A stretch of 41,678 bases of DNA from NCBI GenBank assembly GCA_022823505.1, contig JAJEIA010000091.1, positions 1 through 41,678 of the forward strand, in the 5' to 3' direction. Made by a program: the position numbers and the translations under genes. Below are positions 7,843 to 16,975 of this stretch, one piece after another. The notes beneath the pieces are model-generated. The model searched no databases and was not told the DNA's origin. It worked only from the letters and a program-made list of their open reading frames with translations. The DNA comes from Dehalococcoidia bacterium (GTDB taxonomy: Bacteria; Chloroflexota; Dehalococcoidia; Lucifugimonadales; UBA3495). Within the stretch, counting starts at the first letter, position 1. Every line of letters starts with the position of its first letter.

Positions 7843-9204
7843 ATGACAACCACCGCACCAAAATCAGCCGCCGAGGATTACCCGCACTACGCCGCCGCGT
7901 ACGCCGCGCAGGCTGCCAGCGATGTTCCAGTAATCCAGGAGATCCGGGAGCGCGGGTGGGAATCGTTCAACCGAATCGGGCTGCCCACCGCCAGGCGCGG
8001 CAACGAACCCTGGAAGTACACCAACGCGGGGCCGATTGCCCGGGAAAACTTCTCCCACTCAGATAAAGCGCTGAGCGATGATGCCACGTTGGGCCTGTCC
8101 GATGTCCAGGCGGTTGCGCCCTGGCAAGCCGACTGGCGCACCCTGGTAATCGTGGACGGGGCCTTCGCTCCTGAATTGTCCACCGAAAGTGGCGCAGGCC
8201 CCGGGATCGCCACGAGCCTGACCAATGCGGTTCGATCCCAGCCCAGGCTGGCCGAACAGATGCTGGGATCTCTGGCGTCACCCGAGGACGACGGGTTCGC
8301 CGCCCTGAACACGGCATTTGTCGGTGACGGCGTTGGCATATCGGTGCCGGCGGGAGCGGACGCCGGCGTGATCAACGTGGTGTACCTCACCACCGGCGGC
8401 GCACAGCCTCGGGCCACGCACCCGCGCGCCATAATCGCCGCCGAGCCCAATTCGCGGGTAACGGTGATAGAAACCTTCGTCGGACCCGATGCGCGCTATC
8501 TGACCAATGCGGTGATGGAAGCCTCGGTCGGCGAGGGCGCCAGCGTCGAGCACTACCGACTCCTCCTTGAAGGTTCCGAGGCCTACCATGTGGGTGTCAG
8601 CCGGGTGCTGCAGCAGAAGGACTCGTCGTTCTCATCGGTCGCCATCGCTCAGGGCGCGCTGCTGGGACGCAACGATTTTGGCGTGACCCTCGCGGGAACC
8701 GGCGCCGAGTGTACCCTCAACGGCCTGTATCTCACCACCGGGAACCAGCACATCGACAACTACATTAACATCGACCACGCGGAACCCTATGGCACCAGCC
8801 GGCTCTTCTACAAAGGCATCCTGGATGGACGGTCCCGGGCGGTTTTCGGCGGCAACGTCACCGTGCGCAAGGACGCGCAGAAGACCGACGCCCAGCAAAC
8901 CGACAAGAACCTGCTCCTGTCCGAGGAAGCCGAGGTGGACAGCAAGCCCAGCCTGCTCATCTACGCCGATGACGTGAAGTGCGGGCACGGCGCAACGGCC
9001 GGCCACATTGACGAAGACACGGTGTTCTACATGCGGAGCCGGGGGCTGGACCTCGCCGCCGCCAGCCGCATCCTGATCCATGCGTTCGCCAGCGAAATTA
9101 TCGACACGGTGGCCCTGGAGCCGCTGCGTGAATATCTGGATCAGCGGTTCCAGGACGCCATCCCCACCACGAACATCGCCCTGCCCCTGGGAGGCCGCTC
9201 GTGA
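7843..9204 (+). CDS. sufD: Fe-S cluster assembly protein SufD
   Basis: A 453-residue SufD, the SufB paralogue that forms the SufB-SufD heterodimer and helps iron acquisition. The N-terminal helical part contains GLPTARRGNEPWKYTN, typical of the family, and the C-terminal beta-helix ends with VKCGHGATAGHIDED, which carries the conserved His used at the SufB/SufD interface, then FYMRSRGLD. The ATG at 7843 is taken because an upstream TTG at 7819 adds only eight weak residues. A 134-base gap separates it from sufC. Its stop overlaps the sufS GTG. Confidence 0.93.
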   Translation: MTTTAPKSAAEDYPHYAAAYAAQAASDVPVIQEIRERGWESFNRIGLPTARRGNEPWKYTNAGPIARENFSHSDKALSDDATLGLSDVQAVAPWQADWRTLVIVDGAFAPELSTESGAGPGIATSLTNAVRSQPRLAEQMLGSLASPEDDGFAALNTAFVGDGVGISVPAGADAGVINVVYLTTGGAQPRATHPRAIIAAEPNSRVTVIETFVGPDARYLTNAVMEASVGEGASVEHYRLLLEGSEAYHVGVSRVLQQKDSSFSSVAIAQGALLGRNDFGVTLAGTGAECTLNGLYLTTGNQHIDNYINIDHAEPYGTSRLFYKGILDGRSRAVFGGNVTVRKDAQKTDAQQTDKNLLLSEEAEVDSKPSLLIYADDVKCGHGATAGHIDEDTVFYMRSRGLDLAAASRILIHAFASEIIDTVALEPLREYLDQRFQDAIPTTNIALPLGGRS

Positions 9205-10439
9205 CCGCCGCCGCGCTGACCCACCACGACGTCGCCCTGATCCGCAAGGACTTTCCGATACTTGACCAACAGGTCAACGGCAAGCCTTTGGTGTACCTGG
9301 ACAACGCGGCCACCACGCAAAAACCCCGGGCAGTAATCGACGCAATCAGCAACTACTACCTGCACAACAATTCCAACGTGCACCGCGGCGTGCACACTCT
9401 GAGCCAACGAGCCACCGACGACTATGAAGCCGGCCGGGAAGCCATCCGCCGCTTCATCAACGCGCCGGACGCTGACGAGATCATCTATGTGCGCGGCGCC
9501 ACCGAGGGTCTGAACCTGGTCGCCAGCAGCTTCGGGCGCAAATTCTTCAAAGCCGGCGACGAGGTCATCATCACGGGCATGGAGCACCACTCCAACATTG
9601 TGCCGTGGCAGATCCTGGGGAAAGAAATCGGCATCCGCCTGCGGGTCATACCCTTCACCGACCAGGGCGAATTGTTGATGGACGAGTACGAGAGCATGCT
9701 GAATGAACGCACTCGTCTCGTGTCAGTGGTCCATCAATCCAACGCTCTGGGAACCATCAATCCGGTTTCATCGATCATCGAACTGGCCCACGCCCGGGGC
9801 ATTCCGGTCATGCTGGACGCGGCCCAGTCGATCCCGCACATGCCCGTCGACGTGCAGGCCCTTGGCGCCGATTTTCTGACGTTCTCGGGCCACAAGATGT
9901 ACGGTCCCACCGGCATCGGCGTCCTTTGGGGCCGCGCCGACCTGCTCAACGAGATGCCCCCGTACCAGTCGGGCGGAGAGATGATCCGCTCGGTGACCTT
10001 TGAGGAAACCATCTACAATGTGATCCCTCACAAGTTCGAGGCTGGCACTCCGGACATCGCCGGAGCCATCGGGCTCGGCGCTGCCGTAGAGTACCTCGAA
10101 ACTATCGGGATGGACCGCATCGCCGCGTACGAGCAGGCGCTGATGCGTTACGGAGCGGAGCGTCTCTCCGAAATCGAGGGCGTAAGACTCATTGGTACCG
10201 CCGAAAATCGCGGCGGGGTCCTCTCCTTCTACATGGAATCGGCCCATGCCCACGACATCGGCACCATCCTGGACGCAGAAGGCATCGCAGTACGCACCGG
10301 TCATCACTGCGCGCAGCCCGTGATGGCCCGGTACGAGATACCGGCCACGGTGCGCGCCTCGCTGTCCTTTTACAACACCACCGAGGAAATTGACGCGCTG
10401 ATCAAAGGCATTGATCGGGTCATCGAGGTTTTCGGCTGA
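9201..10439 (+). CDS. sufS: Cysteine desulfurase SufS
   Basis: A 412-residue PLP enzyme that turns cysteine into alanine and a persulfide for Fe-S assembly. The PLP lysine is Lys232 in FSGHKMYGPTG, the cofactor contacts are His130 (MEHHSN) and Asp206 (LDAAQS), and the persulfide cysteine is Cys370 in RTGHHCAQP. His350/351 (SAHAHD) lies where the SufU-partnered Bacillus enzyme has the zinc-exchanging His. The GTG start overlaps the sufD stop as GTGA with GGGAGG 7 bases upstream. SufU follows as TGATG overlap, so SufS and SufU are likely made in equal amounts. Confidence 0.97.
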   Translation: MTAAALTHHDVALIRKDFPILDQQVNGKPLVYLDNAATTQKPRAVIDAISNYYLHNNSNVHRGVHTLSQRATDDYEAGREAIRRFINAPDADEIIYVRGATEGLNLVASSFGRKFFKAGDEVIITGMEHHSNIVPWQILGKEIGIRLRVIPFTDQGELLMDEYESMLNERTRLVSVVHQSNALGTINPVSSIIELAHARGIPVMLDAAQSIPHMPVDVQALGADFLTFSGHKMYGPTGIGVLWGRADLLNEMPPYQSGGEMIRSVTFEETIYNVIPHKFEAGTPDIAGAIGLGAAVEYLETIGMDRIAAYEQALMRYGAERLSEIEGVRLIGTAENRGGVLSFYMESAHAHDIGTILDAEGIAVRTGHHCAQPVMARYEIPATVRASLSFYNTTEEIDALIKGIDRVIEVFG

Positions 10440-10888
10440 TGGCATCCGACCTTAGCGATCTCTACCAGGAAATCCTTCTGGAACACAACCGGCGTCCCCG
10501 GAATTTCCGTGCCCTAGAGGATGCCACCCACCACGCGGACGGCTTCAATCCGCTATGCGGCGACCAGATATCGCTGCAACTCCGCCTGGATGAGGACACC
10601 GTCGGCGACGTGGGCTTCCAGGGGCATGGCTGCGCCATCAGCCGGGCTTCGGCATCGTTGCTGACGCAGTCGGTCAAGGGCACGTCGACGGAAAATGCCA
10701 TGGCTATGTTCAACGAGTTCCACCGGATGCTCACCGAGCCGGACGCGGACCTGAACTACGATCTGCTCGGCGACCTGGAAATGCTCGCAGGTGTGATCGC
10801 GTACCCGACGCGGATCAAGTGCGCCATCCTGGCCTGGCATACCCTGAAAGCGGCTATGGAAGGCGAGGGCGTCGCCACTACCGAATAG
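10439..10888 (+). CDS. sufU: SufU sulfur-transfer protein, copy 1
   Basis: A 149-residue SufU-type protein, the zinc-dependent sulfur acceptor for SufS. The zinc ligands are complete: Cys40 and Asp42 in NPLCGDQ, Cys65 in GHGCAISRAS and Cys128 in RIKCAIL, at almost the same positions as in Bacillus subtilis SufU (41, 43, 66, 128). Its ATG overlaps the sufS stop (TGATG). Taken with the Bacillus-type SufS, it explains the absence of a sufE gene here. Confidence 0.95.
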   Translation: MASDLSDLYQEILLEHNRRPRNFRALEDATHHADGFNPLCGDQISLQLRLDEDTVGDVGFQGHGCAISRASASLLTQSVKGTSTENAMAMFNEFHRMLTEPDADLNYDLLGDLEMLAGVIAYPTRIKCAILAWHTLKAAMEGEGVATTE

Positions 10889-10908
10889 GCGATCCTCCGC
10901 GGGCTCCG

Positions 10909-11391
10909 ATGTCCTCACTGCCCGACAACCCCGACGCGCTATACGGCGACGTCATCATGGACCACTACCGCAACCCGCGCCGCCGCGCGCGCCTGCCCTC
11001 CGCCGACGTGGAAGCCGAGGAGTTCAATCCTTTCTGCGGCGACCGGGCCACACTCCAGTTGCGGTTGGGCCGGTCCGGCGATGCGGTGTGCGCCATCGAA
11101 GACGTGAGCGCTCTTGCCGAGGGCTGCAGCATCATCCAGGCCTCCGCATCACTATTGGCCGACAACCTGCGGGGGCGCACCGTGGATCAGGCGGCTGACC
11201 TGTCTCAGCTGTTCCGAGACCTGATGCAGGGCAAGCCTCTGCCGCCGGTGGCCATCGCCGAGCTGGGGGAACTGGAGGCTCTGGAAGTGGTGCGACAGTA
11301 TCCGGTGCGGATCAAGTGCGCGTTGCTGCCGTGGGTGGCGCTGGAGGAAGGCCTGCGTCGGCTGAGCCAGCGAGAGGCGTCCCAGGGCTAG
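10909..11391 (+). CDS. SufU-like protein, copy 2 (tandem paralogue)
   Basis: A 160-residue second SufU homologue 20 bases after the first. The same ligand set is kept: Cys43 and Asp45 in NPFCGDRA, Cys73 in AEGCSIIQAS and Cys137 in RIKCALLPW. The two copies share the frame of motifs but differ widely elsewhere, so this is an old duplication, not a recent one. The ATG at 10909 is chosen because the reading to 10819 would overlap copy 1. Its TAG shares CTAG with the stop of the convergent lipoprotein gene. It may deliver sulfur to another target, or act as a second SufS partner. Confidence 0.9.
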   Translation: MSSLPDNPDALYGDVIMDHYRNPRRRARLPSADVEAEEFNPFCGDRATLQLRLGRSGDAVCAIEDVSALAEGCSIIQASASLLADNLRGRTVDQAADLSQLFRDLMQGKPLPPVAIAELGELEALEVVRQYPVRIKCALLPWVALEEGLRRLSQREASQG

Positions 11392-12428
11392 TTGCCCGGA
11401 GGAGGGCCGGAGGCCGGCATCTCCGACAGAACCTCCACCAGCCGATACCCGTATTTCGGCAGTTCGGGCGGCGCGACTGGGCTATCCGGGAACAAGTCGT
11501 ACCGCTCCACACGCAGCCGGTACTCATAGCCGTGCCGGCGCGCGAACTCTTCGATCGTGCCGTAATACGGTTCCCCGTTCACCACGATACACGCGGCCGT
11601 GATCGGCGCATCTTCGTAGCAACCTACGCGCCACGGTCCCACCGTGATTTCCAGCCTTGTGCCGCTCACCGGGGTCCGGCTGAGGATCTCGACCAGGCGA
11701 CGGGCTCCGGTTTCGAATCTCTCAAATCGAATCAAGTATTCGAAACCCGGCTCGTACTGAAAACCGTCGATGGAATTTCGGATTGCCTGGCCGTCCACCA
11801 ACAGGCATCGCTCGTCCAATTTCGGGCATTGGACCCGTGCCGGCGCGACCGTCGCTTCCTTGACAGAGCCGGTCACGCGGGTTTTCGACAGCACTTCGAC
11901 CAGGCGATAACCATACCTGCCGGCGTCTTGCGGGGGCTCCTTTTGACCGGGGAAGGCATCGTATCGTTCGACGCGAAGGCGGTACCTGTACCCCGGTTCG
12001 TGGGTGAACCCATCTATCTCGTCGTAGAAGAACTGTCCGTCCACCATCAGGCACATGCGACGAAATGGCCCGTAGCACTCCCGGCGGGCCGGCCCTACGG
12101 TAACCTCGCGGACCAGGGTCGTGCTGGCGGGGCCGTCATCGGATTTGGATTCGATCGCCTTCGGGTCCAAAGCTCTGGGGGCATCGGCGGTAGGATCGAC
12201 CGCGCCGGGGTCGACGGCCGTAAGAGCACCTGGTCTCTCCCCCGGCGCAGTTGCGTCGATGGCTATGGCCGGGGTGGCGGTCGGCTCGATTGCCCCGGGG
12301 ACGCTAGACGTCGCCTCAACACCGATTGCCGGCGACTGTGCCGAGCAGCCGGCCAGGAACAACCCATGCGTTAACAGTAACGAGACGGCGGCGGCCACGA
12401 CAACGTGCCGACGGCCGGCCGGCATCAT
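11388..12428 (-). CDS. Lipoprotein with three DUF4377 repeats
   Basis: A 346-residue exported lipoprotein. The signal peptide ends in the lipobox FLAGC with Cys28. A low-complexity Ala/Pro/Thr tether (29-105) is followed by three DUF4377-like repeats at about 106-182, 189-253 and 258-338. Each holds a Cys pair (118/126, 201/208, 270/280), a (M/L)VDG or VVNG turn, a IDGF or IEEF motif, GY.YRLRVERYD and a closing RLVEVLS strand. DUF4377 occurs in surface lipoproteins of unknown role. The ATG overlaps the DinB gene's stop (ATGA), so it belongs to the ferritin-DinB-lipoprotein operon. The paired Cys may form a disulfide in each repeat (inference). Confidence 0.85.
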   Translation of the reverse strand: MMPAGRRHVVVAAAVSLLLTHGLFLAGCSAQSPAIGVEATSSVPGAIEPTATPAIAIDATAPGERPGALTAVDPGAVDPTADAPRALDPKAIESKSDDGPASTTLVREVTVGPARRECYGPFRRMCLMVDGQFFYDEIDGFTHEPGYRYRLRVERYDAFPGQKEPPQDAGRYGYRLVEVLSKTRVTGSVKEATVAPARVQCPKLDERCLLVDGQAIRNSIDGFQYEPGFEYLIRFERFETGARRLVEILSRTPVSGTRLEITVGPWRVGCYEDAPITAACIVVNGEPYYGTIEEFARRHGYEYRLRVERYDLFPDSPVAPPELPKYGYRLVEVLSEMPASGPPPGN

Positions 12429-12925
12429 TTACCCTGCAACCCTCGCAGGTACGCGATGTGGCCCACGTGCTGGTACATCTCGCCGATGATCTGGCGGAAC
12501 ATAGCGCCCAGCGACATCTCGGGCCTACGCTCACGTGGGACGCGTTCCATGTCTTCGGCCGTCAGGGTGTCCAGGTAGGCGAGCGTGGCCTGGCGCACCG
12601 CCGCACGATATCGCAGAAATTCGGCCAGATCGACGCCAGGGAAGTTGTTCACCTGATCTGCGGTGTGGCCGAAGCCATTGTCCCGGGTGGGGAGGCCAAA
12701 CTTCTCATGCCACCCCTCGGTTTCCCATAATTCGGTCTGAAACTGGGCAAAGAACTGGATCCACATGTCCTCGACCCGCACCATGTGCCAGAGGATCCAC
12801 CCGATGGAGTTGGCGTCGGCCGCCGGCTGCCAGGCCAGCTCGTCCGGGCCGAGCCCATCCAGCGCGTCCAACAGGAAGCCGTTTTCCTTGTCGAGGGCAT
12901 CGGCGATGAATTCGTTCAGAGTCAT
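12425..12925 (-). CDS. DinB-fold metalloprotein
   Basis: A 166-residue four-helix-bundle protein of the DinB/YfiT superfamily. The likely metal triad is His47 (ILWHMVRVED), His153 and His156 (YQHVGHIAYLRG). The helix signature GWILWHMVRVEDMW is typical. Family members include thiol transferases that use mycothiol or bacillithiol, but many are uncharacterised. The ATG at 12925 has AGGGAG 8 bases upstream; the longer reading to 12985 overlaps the ferritin gene. It lies 19 bases after the ferritin stop. Confidence 0.88.
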   Translation of the reverse strand: MTLNEFIADALDKENGFLLDALDGLGPDELAWQPAADANSIGWILWHMVRVEDMWIQFFAQFQTELWETEGWHEKFGLPTRDNGFGHTADQVNNFPGVDLAEFLRYRAAVRQATLAYLDTLTAEDMERVPRERRPEMSLGAMFRQIIGEMYQHVGHIAYLRGLQGK

Positions 12926-12944
12926 GGCATGATCTCCCTGGCAA

Positions 12945-13454
12945 TCAGGCGGCCGCGGGCGCCGGGGTGCGCGCTCCCATTTCACGGTCCAGCAGCAGCA
13001 GGGCGTCGCTGCGGCCGGCCACTTTGTCCAGGGAGGCGATCACGTCCCGAGCGGTTTTTTCTTCCTCGACCTGCTCGTTTACGAACCACTGGAGCATCAC
13101 CTGGCTGGCGAAGTCAGAGGATTCGGCGGCCACGGCATAGAGTTCATTGATCAACTGCGATACGTGCTGCTCATGTTCGAGGGTTTGGCGCATCACGTCT
13201 TCGACGGAATTGAACTCGATGGGCGGTTGCCCAATGGGTAGCAGCGTGACCCGTCCATCGCGGTCCTCCAGATAGGTCAGCAGTCGTATGGCGTGGTCGT
13301 ACTCTTCCTGGCTCTGGATACGCATCCAGTGAGCGAACCCGGGCAGGTCGATGGAGTCGCAGTAGGTGGACATCGACAGATAAAGATACGACGAGTAGAA
13401 CTCGGCGTTGATGTGGCGATTGAACGCTTCTTGCAAGGCGGCGCTGACGGCCAT
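12945..13454 (-). CDS. Ferritin (FtnA type)
   Basis: A 169-residue haem-free ferritin that stores iron as a mineral inside a 24-subunit shell. The ferroxidase centre is complete: Glu18 (NAEFYSSYLYL), Glu51 and His54 (EEYDHA), Glu95 (LEHEQHV), Gln128 and Glu131 (NEQVEEEK), matching E. coli FtnA residues one position apart. The Ala-rich tail (TPAPAAA) is short and extra. The ATG is preceded by GGAGA at 7 bases. It begins the ferritin-DinB-DUF4377 run and faces the suf operon, so iron storage and Fe-S assembly are side by side. Confidence 0.94.
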   Translation of the reverse strand: MAVSAALQEAFNRHINAEFYSSYLYLSMSTYCDSIDLPGFAHWMRIQSQEEYDHAIRLLTYLEDRDGRVTLLPIGQPPIEFNSVEDVMRQTLEHEQHVSQLINELYAVAAESSDFASQVMLQWFVNEQVEEEKTARDVIASLDKVAGRSDALLLLDREMGARTPAPAAA

Positions 13455-13512
13455 TTTGGTTCTCCGCGTGTTTAGCGCTTGAAAAACGAAGCCCTGATTG
13501 TCGGGCGACCGA

Positions 13513-14307
13513 TCAGTCGTGGAGGAAACCCAGGACGGTGTCGAAAAAAGCGTCGGGCTTTTCCAATTGCGGAATGTGGCCGCATTCCGGGATCACGGTC
13601 AGCGTGGCGTTGGGCAGGAGGTCGCGGAAGGCTTCTCCATATTCCGGGGGAATCACCTGATCGGAGTCCCCCCAGACGACCAGGGTCGGCATCACGATGC
13701 GATGGGCCCGCTTGGTGAGCCCCCGTTCCGGTATCGGCCAGGTGAACTTGGCTACCGACTGGAGGGTCTGGATACGGTCCAGCGTGTATTCCAGCCGGGC
13801 CTCCGGGTCGGTGGGCTGGGCGACGTAGGCGTGGGCCAGTTCGCCTTCGGGATCGTGCCACAGCATCTCACGCCGCTCGTCCGGGGTCAGGATGAAAAAG
13901 TCTGCGACCGGTTTGTCCTCCAGCCACAACCCCAGCGAGTTCACCAGCACCAACCGGGAGATGCGGTCCGGGCGGTGAGCAGCCAGTTCGGCGGCGCAAA
14001 AGCCTCCGTACGAATGCCCGATCAAGTGACAACGATCAATGCCAAGGGCGTCAAGAAACTCCTCGAAGAACTGCACCAGGTCCCAGAGATCGTCAAGATG
14101 GTTGAGACCGGTGGACCCGGCGACGCCGGGGTGCGCCGGCGCATAAACGTGGTAATCCTCGGCCAGGCGGTCCAGAAAATCCGGCCATCCAACGTACCCA
14201 CCGGCACCGTGCAGGTAGATCAGCGGATCGCCGGAACCGCCTTCCGCGACCTGGACGTTGAACATCCCGCCGCGAACGGGCACCATACGCTCAGTGTGAG
14301 CAACCAT
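13513..14307 (-). CDS. Alpha/beta hydrolase
   Basis: A 264-residue cytoplasmic alpha/beta-hydrolase fold enzyme. The oxyanion loop is HGAGG (33-37), the nucleophile elbow GHSYGG with Ser99, the acid Asp216 in WGDSDQVIP and His244 in ECGHIPQ. A cap domain between strands 6 and 7 (about 125-195) is present, as in epoxide hydrolases and meta-cleavage hydrolases. The substrate cannot be told. It is 58 bases upstream of the ferritin gene on the same strand and could be co-transcribed. The first 200 bases upstream (14308-14503) show no other feature. Confidence 0.85.
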   Translation of the reverse strand: MVAHTERMVPVRGGMFNVQVAEGGSGDPLIYLHGAGGYVGWPDFLDRLAEDYHVYAPAHPGVAGSTGLNHLDDLWDLVQFFEEFLDALGIDRCHLIGHSYGGFCAAELAAHRPDRISRLVLVNSLGLWLEDKPVADFFILTPDERREMLWHDPEGELAHAYVAQPTDPEARLEYTLDRIQTLQSVAKFTWPIPERGLTKRAHRIVMPTLVVWGDSDQVIPPEYGEAFRDLLPNATLTVIPECGHIPQLEKPDAFFDTVLGFLHD

Positions 14308-14503
14308 CGGTGAAGCACCTCAAACACGTTCTATTCTTCGCAGCTCTGGCGCATTCGAGGTCTGCCCCCACCACCGCCATCAATGCAGCACCAGGACAAA
14401 CCCCGAAAACCCGGCCGGTAATACCATACCATACCCGTCCGGGTCGCCTGACCGCAGCGAGGTATCGGGCAGGACATTGGTCCGGTCACCGGTTGGGCGT
14501 GCG

Positions 14504-14532
14504 TTGACGCCCACCAATACTTGCGGCACAAT
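14504..14532 (+). promoter_or_regulatory. Promoter of sucCD, probably giving a near-leaderless mRNA
   Basis: TTGACG at 14504-14509, a 17-base spacer and CACAAT at 14527-14532. The predicted start (about 14539) is only a few bases before the sucC ATG at 14543, and no ribosome-binding site is seen there. Confidence 0.5.
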
Positions 14533-14542
14533 GATTCGCGCC

Positions 14543-15706
14543 ATGAAACTCCATGAGTATCAAGCCAAGGCAATATTCGCCCGCTACGGTATTGCCATAC
14601 CCGATGGCAGTGTGGCCCGAACCCCGGACGAGGCAGCCGCGACAACCGCCTCTTTCGGCGGTCGGGCCGCCGTCAAAGCCCAGGTACACGCCGGGGGCCG
14701 CGGTCTCGCGGGCGGCGTCAAAGTGGTGAGCAGTCCGGACGAAGCGCGCAGTTTTGCCGCCGGTTTGCTGGGTTCCCGGCTCGTCACTAACCAGACTGAC
14801 GCGGCCGGCGTTCCGGTGGATGCTATCCTGGTTGAAGAGTTGGCGGACATCGGCAGCGAAATGTACGTGGCGGTCACCATGGACCGCGATCACCGGGGCA
14901 CGGTGCTGATCGGCAGCGCCGGCGGAGGAACGTCCATCGAACAATTGGCCGCCGAAGACCCCGACGCCATCATCACCGAACCCGTCGACCCGGTCCTGGG
15001 CCTGATGCCCTACCAGTGCCGCCGCGTGGCAACGCGCCTGGAATTGAGCGGCGCTGCGTTGCGCGAAGCGGCGGGTGTCCTCTCTGCGCTGTACCGCATC
15101 TTCGTAGAAAACGACTGTTCGTTGGTTGAGGTAAACCCGTTGATCGTAACCGGAGACGGCTCGATCATGGCCCTGGACGCCAAGATGGAAGTGGAGGACG
15201 ACGCTCTCTTCCGGCACGCGGACCTGCAACGATTGCGTGACCGCGATCAGGAAGACCCGCTTGAAGCGGAAGCGGCTGACGACGACATTGCCTACGTCAG
15301 CCTCGACGGGTCGGTGGGGTGCCTGGTCAACGGTGCCGGGTTGGCCATGGCGACGCTGGACGTAGCCAACGCCGCCGGCGCCGCGCCCGCAAACTTCCTG
15401 GATGTGGGCGGGGGCGCTACCGAGGAGAAGGTGGCCAAAGCCGTAAGCATTATATTGTCCGATCCGAAGGTCGATCGGGTGTTGGTTAACGTCTTCGGCG
15501 GCATCCTCCGCTGCGACGTCGCAGCCCGGGGCATTACTATGGCATACGAACAGCTGCAGGCAACACAACCCTTGGTGGTGCGCATGCTGGGCACCAACCT
15601 GGAGGAAGGGAAATCGATTCTCGCCGGGTCAGGCTTGAACGTGACGTTCGCGGATACGCTGACAGAAGTGACGGCGGCTCTTTCCAGTTCTCCGGAAGAC
15701 GCGTAG
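14543..15706 (+). CDS. sucC: Succinyl-CoA ligase beta subunit
   Basis: A 387-residue ATP-grasp subunit that, with SucD, interconverts succinyl-CoA and succinate with formation of ATP or GTP in the TCA cycle. It opens with [12 protein letters not shown], and [18 protein letters not shown] is the nucleotide-binding loop. EVNPLIV holds the Mg-binding Glu-Asn pair, and [17 protein letters not shown] plus [11 protein letters not shown] form the C-terminal CoA-ligase domain. An alternative ATG at 14531 would overlap the -10 box, so 14543 is chosen. Four bases separate it from sucD. Confidence 0.96.
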   Translation: MKLHEYQAKAIFARYGIAIPDGSVARTPDEAAATTASFGGRAAVKAQVHAGGRGLAGGVKVVSSPDEARSFAAGLLGSRLVTNQTDAAGVPVDAILVEELADIGSEMYVAVTMDRDHRGTVLIGSAGGGTSIEQLAAEDPDAIITEPVDPVLGLMPYQCRRVATRLELSGAALREAAGVLSALYRIFVENDCSLVEVNPLIVTGDGSIMALDAKMEVEDDALFRHADLQRLRDRDQEDPLEAEAADDDIAYVSLDGSVGCLVNGAGLAMATLDVANAAGAAPANFLDVGGGATEEKVAKAVSIILSDPKVDRVLVNVFGGILRCDVAARGITMAYEQLQATQPLVVRMLGTNLEEGKSILAGSGLNVTFADTLTEVTAALSSSPEDA

Positions 15707-15710
15707 TTTT

Positions 15711-16607
15711 ATGGGTATCCTTCTCGACGAGCGATCACGGGTCCTGGTGCAGGGCATCACCGGTCGCGAGGGCAGTTTCCACGCTCGCGCCTGCAAGGAG
15801 TACGGCACCCAGTTGGTGGCCGGCGTTACGCCGGGCCGGGGTGGCCAGCTGTTCGACGACGCGGTTCCAGTGTTCGACTCCGTGGCGGAAGCGGTGGATG
15901 CGACCCAGGCCAACGTGTCGCTCATCTTTGTGCCTCCGCCTTTCGCCCCGGATGCTATCGCAGAGTCGGTGGACGCCGGTATCCCACTAATCGCCTGCAT
16001 CACTGAGGGAATACCGGTGCACGACATGGTCGGCCTGTACCGGTACGTCCAGGCAAACCCGGTCCGTCTGATCGGGCCCAATTGCCCGGGGATGATAAAT
16101 CCGGGAGCGAGGTGCAAGGTCGGCATAATGCCCGGCAACATCCACTTGCCCGGCCGGGTGGGTGTCGTGTCGCGGAGCGGGACGCTGACCTATGAGGCCG
16201 TCGGCCAGTTGACCGGTCAGCAGATCGGCCAATCGTCTTGCGTCGGCATTGGCGGCGACCCGATAATCGGCAGCAGTTTCGTAGATATCCTGCGCCTCTA
16301 CAACGCGGATCCCGACACCGATCTGGTGGTGTTCATCGGCGAAATCGGCGGGAATATGGAGCAGGAAGCGGCCGAATACATCGGTTCGTCGGAATTCACG
16401 AAACCGGTTTGCTCGTTGATAGTGGGAGCTACCGCCCCGTCCGGCAAGCGCATGGGCCACGCCGGCGCCATCATCACCGGAGAGTCAGCCACCGCCGAGT
16501 CAAAGATTCGCGCGCTGGAACGGGCCGGCGCCCGCATCATCCCCACTCCGGCGGATATCGGCGACACGGTCGCCACGGCCCTCTCCGAAATCGGCCTTCG
16601 TACATAG
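15711..16607 (+). CDS. sucD: Succinyl-CoA ligase alpha subunit
   Basis: A 298-residue alpha subunit with the CoA-binding Rossmann domain at the N-terminus ([12 protein letters not shown]) and the phosphohistidine His250 in [23 protein letters not shown] and SRSGTLTYE are typical blocks. It follows sucC after TTTT and has no good ribosome-binding site of its own, which suggests translation by coupling. Confidence 0.97.
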   Translation: MGILLDERSRVLVQGITGREGSFHARACKEYGTQLVAGVTPGRGGQLFDDAVPVFDSVAEAVDATQANVSLIFVPPPFAPDAIAESVDAGIPLIACITEGIPVHDMVGLYRYVQANPVRLIGPNCPGMINPGARCKVGIMPGNIHLPGRVGVVSRSGTLTYEAVGQLTGQQIGQSSCVGIGGDPIIGSSFVDILRLYNADPDTDLVVFIGEIGGNMEQEAAEYIGSSEFTKPVCSLIVGATAPSGKRMGHAGAIITGESATAESKIRALERAGARIIPTPADIGDTVATALSEIGLRT

Positions 16608-16738
16608 CGCCGGCGAACGTACAGATCGACCCTTCCCCCAGATTGCCTGACGACGACACCGGACAGTTCTCTGGCGCGGATGGCGCGCAAACGGGCCATC
16701 GATGCCCCAAACCAGCGAATTCGGGCCGCCATCCTCGC

Positions 16739-16767
16739 TTGACGCTCACCAACTCGCCGTGTAGGAT
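16739..16767 (+). promoter_or_regulatory. Promoter with G-run start site, long leader of pyrG
   Basis: TTGACG at 16739-16744, a 17-base spacer and TAGGAT at 16762-16767. The start would fall in the run GGGGG at 16770-16774 followed by CC. The leader to pyrG is about 200 bases and contains a run of six C at 16892-16897. The gap 16608-16975 has no gene; a 60-codon reading at 16804-16986 looks spurious. Confidence 0.5.
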
Positions 16768-16975
16768 ACGGGGGCCAAAGGTATCATTTCCTATCCATTA
16801 CTGATGTCCCGATGCGGACTGGCCTTGGCGAGCCGGCAGCCGATTTGCGATAAACGCCGGCGTTGTTCCCGATCAAGCAAAACGATTGAAGCCCCCCGGA
16901 AGGGACTGCGATTGTTCCACAGGACCCGCACCGTGACCCTGAGTAACGTGTGGCATCGGCACGGCTGTAATCCGT

